Of a stretch of DNA of 7,453 bases, positions 1 to 5,534 are shown in pieces (position 1 is the stretch's first letter; each line of letters begins with the position of its first letter). The stretch is from NCBI GenBank assembly GCA_905215275.1, contig CAJMPE010000099.1:1-7453 (forward strand), in the 5' to 3' direction. This stretch comes from an uncultured bacterium. GTDB taxonomy: Bacteria > Actinomycetota > Coriobacteriia > Coriobacteriales > Coriobacteriaceae. The notes under the pieces are model-generated. The model searched no databases. It was not told where the DNA came from and saw only the letters and a program-made list of their open reading frames with translations. Made by a program: the position numbers and the translations under genes.

Positions 1-60
1 GGTCAGCCCGTGGGAGGCCAGGGCGCCGCTGACCGGTGGACGGCACCGAGCCGTCAGTGA
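1..60 (+). CDS. Possible C-terminal end of an upstream gene (partial, unidentified)
   Basis: Frame 1 is open from the window edge and reads a short Gly/Gln-rich tail ending in PSRQ, then TGA at 58-60. An intrinsic terminator starts ten bases later, which suits the end of a + strand gene. In many Actinobacteria the gene before coaE is rpsA (ribosomal protein S1), so that is the contextual guess, but these 19 residues carry no recognisable motif. Frame 2 is also open here, though it runs on through the terminator. The same bases can fold into perfect short stems, so an RNA 3' end is the main alternative. Low confidence. Confidence 0.33.
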   Translation, partial: GQPVGGQGAADRWTAPSRQ

Positions 61-70
61 AAATGAAGAA

Positions 71-100
71 GGGGGAGGCCTCGCGGTCTCCCCCTTTTTT
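71..100 (+). terminator. Strong intrinsic (Rho-independent) terminator
   Basis: A 10-bp stem (71-80 with 85-94, one G-T wobble) encloses the four-base loop TCGC and is followed directly by six T residues at 95-100. This is the textbook form of a Rho-independent terminator on the + strand. It ends the transcript of whatever lies upstream and separates it from the coaE leader. If the upstream bases are a regulatory RNA, the same hairpin could instead act as an attenuator for coaE. Confidence 0.9.
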
Positions 101-168
101 GCGTTTAATAGAGAGTTGTAATACAAGAACTCGCCTTCGTTTAGCTTGTCTTACTGTTTGGCTGTATT

Positions 169-199
169 TTGAGTCCTTCTTTTGTATTTGCGCGATAAT
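169..199 (+). promoter_or_regulatory. Candidate promoter of the coaE-transglycosylase-uvrB operon
   Basis: The stretch between the terminator and coaE is clearly AT-rich (49 G+C in the 120 bases 121-240 by hand count), as expected of a promoter region. The best boxes I find are TTGAGT at 169-174 (four of six to TTGACA) and GATAAT at 194-199 (five of six to TATAAT), but the 19-base spacer is long. Transcription would start near 206 and leave a leader of about 22 bases holding the coaE ribosome binding site. The need for a promoter here is well supported by the terminator; the exact boxes are a guess. Confidence 0.35.
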
Positions 200-227
200 A
201 ACTCCCATTGGCGTTAGGGAGGACTTG

Positions 228-869
228 ATGTTTACCGTTTTTGTCTTAGGCAATATTGCTTCGGGTAAATCGACTGCCTGCCGCTATCTCAAATCTCATG
301 GCGCCATGCTTATCGATCTGGATGAGCTTGCCAAATCGCTGTATGTGCCAGGCTCCGATATCGTCAATGCCCTCGCGGAAGAATTCGGTTGGGACATTCT
401 GGACGGGGAGGGCGGCATTCGCCGCAATGTCCTCGCTGCTCGAGCTTTCTCCTCTCCTGATACAGTTGCGCGGCTCAACGACATCGTTCATCCGGTTCTC
501 ATCGAACAGCTTTCGCTGAGGATTCTCGATCCTGTTTGCTGTACGGTTTCGTCCCCCCGTTACCCCTTTGCGGTTGTCGAGGTTTCTGCCCCGACTGGTT
601 TTGAGGATGCTTTTGGCCTGGCTGATGAAATTCTGGTTATCAGCGCTCCTTCAGCAGTTCGTCGCGAGCGTGCCATTCATCGTGGTATGGAGTCCTCTGA
701 TTTTGATGCGCGCTCTGCATGCCAACCTGATGAGGCTTCGCTTTGCAATCTCGCTACGACGGTAATCGATAATGCGGCGGGCGATAATTCGCTCTTTGAA
801 CAACTGGACGCATGGCTTGCGCGCCATGGCTTTGGGGACGTAGTGGATAAGGAGGAGCCCGATGCCTAA
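228..869 (+). CDS. coaE: Dephospho-CoA kinase (CoaE)
   Basis: CoaE carries out the last step of coenzyme A synthesis in the cytosol, phosphorylating the 3'-hydroxyl of the dephospho-CoA ribose with ATP. The 213-residue protein has the usual family length. It shows a P-loop GNIASGKST at residues 8-16, the IDLDELAK segment (29-36) matching the family's DAD motif, LNDIVHP (83-89) matching the conserved Ln.i.HP, and arginines 148 and 152 in the lid region. The ATG at 228 is chosen because AGGGAGGA lies 5 bases upstream and the P-loop then falls where it should; the same frame stays open back to 36, but that would cross the terminator. Odd: the usual PLLfE segment reads EVSAPTGFED (118-127), and there is a Cys/Ser/Pro-rich stretch before it (about 101-113). 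It is the first gene of its operon and overlaps the next by 8 bases. The family call is firm. Confidence 0.93.
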   Translation: MFTVFVLGNIASGKSTACRYLKSHGAMLIDLDELAKSLYVPGSDIVNALAEEFGWDILDGEGGIRRNVLAARAFSSPDTVARLNDIVHPVLIEQLSLRILDPVCCTVSSPRYPFAVVEVSAPTGFEDAFGLADEILVISAPSAVRRERAIHRGMESSDFDARSACQPDEASLCNLATTVIDNAAGDNSLFEQLDAWLARHGFGDVVDKEEPDA

Positions 870-1443
870 GACACGTTTCTTTACGTGGTATCGCGTGGTG
901 CCACTTGCCGTTATGTTCGTCTTCGGCATTATTTCGCTCGTCTACTCGTATGCACCTGCCGCCTTCTTTAAGCCTTTGTATCCGATTGACTACGAGGCGT
1001 ACATAAAGCAATCGAGCATTTCGCACAATCTCGATCCGTATCTGGTGTGTGCTGTCATAAAGTCGGAATCGAATTGGGATCCCGAGGCTGAGTCGAATCA
1101 AGGCGCTCAGGGATTGATGCAGCTGATGCCCGAGACTGCCCAGGATATGATTGCCAAGGGTCTTGTCGATGGTAGCGAGTATTCAGCCGACAACCTTAAC
1201 GATCCCGTTACGAACATCGAGTTTGGATGTGCGTACCTTTCGTATCTTCTAACGTATTTTAACGGGTCGACTGACAGTGCCATTGCTGCCTATAACGCCG
1301 GTATGGGCAATGTCGACGGATGGGCGCAGCAGAGCACGTCGCTTCATAATGCAATCACCTTTCCCGAGACGCAGGCGTATCTGATTCGTGTCAATAATGC
1401 CTGGGTTCGCTACAAGACCCTCTATCCCGATCGGTTCGTATAG
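862..1443 (+). CDS. Membrane-anchored lytic transglycosylase (SLT domain)
   Basis: Predicted peptidoglycan lytic transglycosylase of the SLT/GH23 family, which cleaves the MurNAc-GlcNAc bond non-hydrolytically and leaves a 1,6-anhydro end. The 193-residue protein has a short basic N-terminus, one hydrophobic segment (about 12-30) that should act as an uncleaved anchor or signal, and then a single SLT domain (about 45-185) facing the cell wall. Diagnostic motifs are KSES (67-70) with catalytic Glu69, GLMQLMP (84-90) and AYNAG (143-147). There is no LysM or other wall-binding domain. AAGGAGGA at 849-856 fixes the ATG at 862, inside the end of coaE, so translation is probably coupled. It resembles the short YjbJ/Slt-type enzymes of Gram-positive bacteria; its exact role (growth, division or turnover) cannot be read from sequence. 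Confidence 0.92.
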   Translation: MPKTRFFTWYRVVPLAVMFVFGIISLVYSYAPAAFFKPLYPIDYEAYIKQSSISHNLDPYLVCAVIKSESNWDPEAESNQGAQGLMQLMPETAQDMIAKGLVDGSEYSADNLNDPVTNIEFGCAYLSYLLTYFNGSTDSAIAAYNAGMGNVDGWAQQSTSLHNAITFPETQAYLIRVNNAWVRYKTLYPDRFV

Positions 1444-1494
1444 GACTATGCCTGCCGCCTGCGTATACTGCAGATATATGAGTTAGGAGTATCC

Positions 1495-3735
1495 ATGGCG
1501 GAATTTGAAGTTGAGCGTGTTGGAGGAGAGCTCAAACGTTTTGGCGTTGAGGGCTCTGAGGTGCCGTTTAAGGTCGTGTCTCCATACGAGCCCGCTGGTT
1601 CCCAGCCTAAGGCCATTGAGTCGCTTGTGCAGGGTGTGAGGGACGGAGATCGCTATCAGGTTTTGCTGGGCGTGACTGGTTCGGGCAAGACCTTCACGAT
1701 GGCTAAGACTATTGAGGCCCTGGGGAAGCCGACGCTGGTCATGGCTCCCAATAAAACGCTTGCCGCTCAGCTCGCGAGCGAGCTCAAGGAATTCTTCCCT
1801 AACAACGCCGTGGTCTATTTTGTGTCGTACTACGATTACTATCAGCCCGAGGCATATGTGCCGCAAAGCGATACGTATATCGAGAAGGATTCCTCGATTA
1901 ACGAAGAGGTCGAGATGCTGCGACATCAGGCGACCGCATCGCTGCTATCTCGACGCGATGTGATCGTCGTCGCATCGGTCTCGTGTATCTATGGCATTGG
2001 CTCTCCCGAGGACTATGCGGGCCTAGCTCCGAACGTCGACAAGAAAGTGCCGCTCGAGCGCGATGACTTTATCCATGCGCTCATCGATATCCAGTACGAT
2101 CGCAATGACTATGATTTGGCACGTGGCACCTTCCGCGTGCGCGGCGATGTCGTCGACGTGTATCCGCCCTATGCCGAGCATCCGTTGCGGTTTGAGTTCT
2201 TTGGCGACGAGGTCGAGCTGATTGCCGAGATCGACGAGGTCACCGGCGAGATGCTGCGTGAGTACGAGGCCATTCCCGTGTGGCCGGCCTCGCACTACGT
2301 GACTGAGAAGCCTAAGGTCAAAGCGGCTCTGAAATCAATCAGCGAAGAGTGCGAGAAGCGTGTGGCCGAGCTCAAGGCGACTGATAAGCTGCTCGAGGCG
2401 CAGCGTCTGCAGCAGCGCACCGACTATGATCTCGAGATGCTCGAGACCATGGGTTTTTGTAGCGGCATCGAGAACTACTCGCGTCATCTGGACGGTCGAA
2501 AACCGGGCGAGCCGCCGTTTACCCTGATTGATTACTTTCCTAAGGACATGCTCTGTATCATCGACGAGAGCCATGTAACGGTGCCGCAGATTCGCGGCAT
2601 GCACGAAGGCGACCGCTCGCGTAAGGTGACGCTGGTGGAGCATGGTTTTCGTTTGCCTTCGGCACTCGATAATCGCCCGCTTCGTTTCGATGAGTTTGAG
2701 GCGAGGATTCCCCAGTTCATCTACGTTTCGGCCACGCCGGGCGACTATGAGCTGCGGGTTAGCCAGAACGACGTTGAGCAGATTATTCGTCCGACCGGTC
2801 TGCTCGACCCCAAGATCGATGTGCGTCCTGTTCGTGGGCAGATTGACGATCTTGAGGACGAGATTCGCGAGCGCGTTGCCCGCAAGGAGCGCGTGCTGGT
2901 GACCACGCTCACCAAGCGCATGGCCGAGGACCTGACCGACCATCTGCTTGATGCCGGCATTAAGGTCAATTACATGCACTCCGATACAGCGACGATGGAC
3001 CGTGTCGAGATCCTGCGAACGCTGCGCGAGGGAAAGATCGATGTTCTCGTTGGCATCAACCTGCTTCGCGAGGGTCTAGACCTTCCCGAGGTCTCGCTGG
3101 TGGCAATTCTCGACGCTGACAAGGAAGGCTTCTTGCGCAACCGCCGTTCGTTGATTCAGACGATCGGCCGTGCGGCCCGTAATGCCGACGGCGAGGTCAT
3201 CATGTATGCAGACGTTGTGACCGATTCGATGAAAGAAGCCATCGAGGAGACGCAGCGCCGTCGCGAGATTCAGATGGCATATAACGAAGAGCACGGCATT
3301 GTGCCGAAGACGGTCCGCAAGGCCATTAACGACATTTCGAGCTTTATTGCCGAGGCCGAAAAGACTGTGGGCTCGAAGGGGCGCTCGAGAGGCGATTCGC
3401 TGGGTCACGGTGCGTTCTATACACCCGACGAAAACGGCGAGGGCGCCGCGCCGGAGACGGTGGCATCCGAGCAAACGCTTGCCGAGCAGCTGGAAGGGCT
3501 ACCGCATGACGAGCTCGTGCGGATTGTCGAGACCATGGAGGAAGACATGCGTAACGCTTCCGCCGCCATGGACTTTGAGGAGGCGGCACGTTTGCGCGAT
3601 GCCGTCGTTCAGATTCGGGCGATGCTTGAGGGCGCATCTGAGGACGAAACGATTGAGCGTTTGCGTTCGCAGGCTCGCAAGGGCTCTACCTTTGCTTCGG
3701 GCAGAAAACGCCAGGGTGCACGATTCAGGAAGTAG
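1495..3735 (+). CDS. uvrB: Excinuclease ABC subunit B (UvrB)
   Basis: UvrB is the damage-verifying helicase-like subunit of nucleotide excision repair: UvrA loads it at lesions and it then recruits UvrC for dual incision. Visible in order: the Q-like motif PAGSQP (33-38), Walker A GVTGSGKT (59-66), the beta-hairpin region starting YYDYYQPEAYVP (112-123) that inserts between DNA strands, DESH (357-360), GFRLPSALDNRP, REGLDLPE (around 525-532), QTIGRAAR (555-562), and a C-terminal UVR motif (about 678-712) that binds UvrC. At 746 residues it is longer than the usual 660-700, owing to about 22 extra N-terminal residues and a charged, Gly-rich linker (about 625-670) before the UVR motif. The usual GDQP reads GSQP. 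TAGGAGT at 1484-1490 supports the ATG at 1495; a GTG at 1561 is a weaker alternative. It follows the transglycosylase gene by 51 bases. Confidence 0.98.
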   Translation: MAEFEVERVGGELKRFGVEGSEVPFKVVSPYEPAGSQPKAIESLVQGVRDGDRYQVLLGVTGSGKTFTMAKTIEALGKPTLVMAPNKTLAAQLASELKEFFPNNAVVYFVSYYDYYQPEAYVPQSDTYIEKDSSINEEVEMLRHQATASLLSRRDVIVVASVSCIYGIGSPEDYAGLAPNVDKKVPLERDDFIHALIDIQYDRNDYDLARGTFRVRGDVVDVYPPYAEHPLRFEFFGDEVELIAEIDEVTGEMLREYEAIPVWPASHYVTEKPKVKAALKSISEECEKRVAELKATDKLLEAQRLQQRTDYDLEMLETMGFCSGIENYSRHLDGRKPGEPPFTLIDYFPKDMLCIIDESHVTVPQIRGMHEGDRSRKVTLVEHGFRLPSALDNRPLRFDEFEARIPQFIYVSATPGDYELRVSQNDVEQIIRPTGLLDPKIDVRPVRGQIDDLEDEIRERVARKERVLVTTLTKRMAEDLTDHLLDAGIKVNYMHSDTATMDRVEILRTLREGKIDVLVGINLLREGLDLPEVSLVAILDADKEGFLRNRRSLIQTIGRAARNADGEVIMYADVVTDSMKEAIEETQRRREIQMAYNEEHGIVPKTVRKAINDISSFIAEAEKTVGSKGRSRGDSLGHGAFYTPDENGEGAAPETVASEQTLAEQLEGLPHDELVRIVETMEEDMRNASAAMDFEEAARLRDAVVQIRAMLEGASEDETIERLRSQARKGSTFASGRKRQGARFRK

Positions 3736-3738
3736 CGA

Positions 3739-3774
3739 ACAGGCCCCGAGTTCCCTGTGGAGTTCGGGGCCTGT
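3739..3774. terminator. Long hairpin in the convergent gap, probable two-way terminator
   Basis: A 14-bp stem (3739-3752 with 3761-3774, two G-T wobbles, with a core of ten Watson-Crick pairs) encloses an 8-base loop. It starts four bases after the uvrB stop and ends 26 bases before the stop of the facing FAD gene. Neither side has a proper T-run, so it is not a classic intrinsic terminator. A symmetric hairpin in the only gap between converging genes is nevertheless the expected place for a shared terminator, or for an mRNA 3'-end protector. Confidence 0.65.
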
Positions 3775-3800
3775 GTCGTTCGGACGTGAGAGTTCGTGCA

Positions 3801-5441
3801 CTAGAGGTCTGCTATCAGCGCCTCAGCGCAACGGATGCCGTCGGTGGCGGCACTCATGATGCCGCCGGCATATCCGGCACCCTCGCCGCAAGGGTAAAGG
3901 CCCGGGGTCGACGTGGCGTGGCATGTTCGATCGCGGGTGACGGTGACCGGGGAGCTCGAGCGTGTCTCCACGCCAGTGAGGACCGCATCGGGGCGGTCAT
4001 AGCCACGCAGTTTCTTACCGAGCAGGGGAATTCCCAAACGGAGCGATTCGACGATATGCTGCGGGAGGGCATCGTCGATCGCCGTCCAGGTCACGCCAAG
4101 TGGATAGGTTGGTTTTACCTCTCCGGGTGCCGTGCTGGCGCGTCTAGCAAGGAAATCTCCGACGAGCTGTGCCGGCGCGTTCCAGTTGGAGCCACCCAGG
4201 CGATAGGCGGCTCGCTCGCAGGCGCGCTGGAGATCAATGCCTGCGAGCGGATCATCGCTGGGAAGGTCATCAGGTGTGACGTTAACGAGTAGGGCGGCAT
4301 TTGCGTTGCGCCCGTCGCGAGCATTGAGGCTGGCACCGTTGACGCACAGATGGCCCTGCTCGGAAGAAGCCGCGACAACCTGTCCGCCGGGGCACATGCA
4401 AAATGAGAACACGCTGCGGCCGTTGGGGAGATGGGCGACAAGCTTGTAGGGGGCTGCTCCGAGTGCCGGGTGTCCCGCCGAAGGGCCATATTGGGCACGG
4501 TCGATGTCATGCTGTGGATGCTCGATGCGCACACCCATGGCAAAGGTCTTTTGCGCGAGGGTAACGTCATGTTCTTTGAGAAGCTCGAATACGTCGCGGG
4601 CGGAATGGCCGCAGGCGAGAATGAGGTGCTTTGTGGCGATTGTCTCGCTTGTGGTTTCTTGGGGCGGTTGGACATCGACGCCGGTGATGGCGCCAGATTC
4701 ATCGGTTCGAATATTGACGAGCTTTGTTCGATAGCGGACGGTTCCACCGAGCTGCTCGATGCGCTGAGAAATGTTGGTGACGACGGTGGGTAGGATGTCG
4801 GAGCCAATGTGCGGCTTGGCGTCCCACAGGATGTCGCGAGGTGAGCCCGCTTTGACGAAGGTCTCAAGAATCAGTCGATGGGCAGGATTCTTGGTTCCCG
4901 TGTTGAGCTTGCCGTCCGAGAAGGTCCCTGCGCCGCCCAGGCCAAATTGGATATTGCTTTCGGGGTCGAGGATACGCTCCTTAAGAAAGAGATCAATCGC
5001 TTCCGAGCGGCGAAGCGCGGGGTCGCCGCGCTCGATGAGCAGGGGTTTAAGGCCCGCTTCGGCAAGGGTCAGGGCGGCGAAGAGACCGGCGCAACCGGCG
5101 CCGACAACGACGGGACGCCCCTTGGGTGCATTTGGGACAGGGTTGGGGAATGAAGGAGCCTCGCCGTCTACCATGCGGATGCGCGAGCGGTCGCGCTCGG
5201 CGACGCGGTCGACCACCTCTTGCTCGAGTCGGGAGCTTGTCAGCTCAACTCGAAAGCTCAAAATAAAATGGACATCTCGTTTTTTACGGGCGTCGATTGA
5301 CTTGCGATGGAGCTCAATGGCTTTAATCTGGGAATCCTCGCATCGCAGGGCTCGTTTGACGGCGCGTCTACCAATAGCAAGGCAGGCGGCTTCGTCGCCG
5401 GCCTCATCGAGTGACGCGTGGACTTGGGTGATTTCGATCAT
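3801..5441 (-). CDS. FAD-dependent dehydrogenase, COG2509-type NAD(P)/FAD oxidoreductase
   Basis: Predicted cytosolic flavoprotein of an uncharacterised but widespread family; its substrate is unknown. The 546-residue protein has an N-terminal region (about 1-100) with a basic, RKKRDV-containing segment that precedes the flavin fold in this family. The Rossmann FAD fold follows, with GAGCAG (114-119) as GxGxxG and IERG (136-139) as the acidic end of strand 2. Next is the family signature FGLGGAGTFSDGKLNTG (166-182). A C-terminal FAD-contacting segment around CGEGAGYAGGI (518-528) completes the binding site. No signal peptide or membrane segment is seen. TAAGGAG (complement of 5448-5454) seven bases from the ATG supports the start. 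It lies 79 bases downstream of the HI0933-family gene on the same strand, with a terminator and a possible own promoter between. The family call is firm, the function open. Confidence 0.9.
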   Translation of the reverse strand: MIEITQVHASLDEAGDEAACLAIGRRAVKRALRCEDSQIKAIELHRKSIDARKKRDVHFILSFRVELTSSRLEQEVVDRVAERDRSRIRMVDGEAPSFPNPVPNAPKGRPVVVGAGCAGLFAALTLAEAGLKPLLIERGDPALRRSEAIDLFLKERILDPESNIQFGLGGAGTFSDGKLNTGTKNPAHRLILETFVKAGSPRDILWDAKPHIGSDILPTVVTNISQRIEQLGGTVRYRTKLVNIRTDESGAITGVDVQPPQETTSETIATKHLILACGHSARDVFELLKEHDVTLAQKTFAMGVRIEHPQHDIDRAQYGPSAGHPALGAAPYKLVAHLPNGRSVFSFCMCPGGQVVAASSEQGHLCVNGASLNARDGRNANAALLVNVTPDDLPSDDPLAGIDLQRACERAAYRLGGSNWNAPAQLVGDFLARRASTAPGEVKPTYPLGVTWTAIDDALPQHIVESLRLGIPLLGKKLRGYDRPDAVLTGVETRSSSPVTVTRDRTCHATSTPGLYPCGEGAGYAGGIMSAATDGIRCAEALIADL

Positions 5442-5460
5442 CGAGGTCTCCTTAGATGCA

Positions 5461-5491
5461 AGAAAGAGGCCGCCCGGTGTCCCAGACGGCC
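5461..5491 (-). terminator. Intrinsic terminator after the HI0933-family gene
   Basis: On the - strand, GGCCGTCTGG and CCGGGCGGCC pair perfectly over 10 bp (two G-T wobbles) around the loop GACA, and TCTTTCT follows. It lies 29 bases past the stop of the upstream flavoprotein gene and ends shortly before the ribosome binding site of the COG2509 gene. The T-run is broken by C residues, so termination may be partial, allowing some read-through from mrp and the first flavoprotein. Confidence 0.75.
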
Positions 5492-5504
5492 CGAATGCGT
5501 TTTG

Positions 5505-5534
5505 ATTATAGACTGCGCGGCTATAGGCTGCTTA
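5505..5534 (-). promoter_or_regulatory. Candidate promoter of the COG2509 flavoprotein gene
   Basis: The - strand carries a perfect TATAAT (complement of 5505-5510) in the gap after the HI0933-family gene. A weak -35, TAAGCA (complement of 5529-5534, three of six), lies 18 bases upstream, inside the end of that gene. Transcription would begin near 5498, so the downstream terminator hairpin would form the first part of the new mRNA. A perfect -10 in GC-rich sequence is suggestive, but the weak -35 keeps confidence modest. Confidence 0.4.

Noticed and set aside
1..70. FMN riboswitch 3' end, suggested by CCGTCAGTGAAA followed by ATGAAGAAGG
   Set aside because: The core AGTCyGGAT of the FMN aptamer is missing, and the stems do not match the known layout. 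No other riboswitch class I know fits either.
36..227. An upstream extension of the coaE reading frame starting at ATG 36
   Set aside because: It would run through the intrinsic terminator at 71-100, has no family similarity, and the ATG at 228 has a strong ribosome site and correct P-loop position.
1425..1438. LexA box near the end of the transglycosylase gene, suggested by GTTCG at 1434
   Set aside because: The other half-site reads TCCCG, with almost no match to CGAAC.
2335..2979. Open frame of 214 codons on the - strand within uvrB
   Set aside because: It is antisense to the most conserved part of UvrB and has no independent support.
3786..4292. Open frame of 168 codons on the + strand opposite the COG2509 gene
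   Set aside because: It is fully antisense to a gene with clear FAD motifs, has no ribosome site and no recognisable motif.
4771..5505. Open frame of 244 codons on the + strand opposite the COG2509 gene
   Set aside because: The Ser/Arg/Pro-rich translation is typical of a shadow frame in GC-rich DNA, and it runs across the - strand terminator and promoter.
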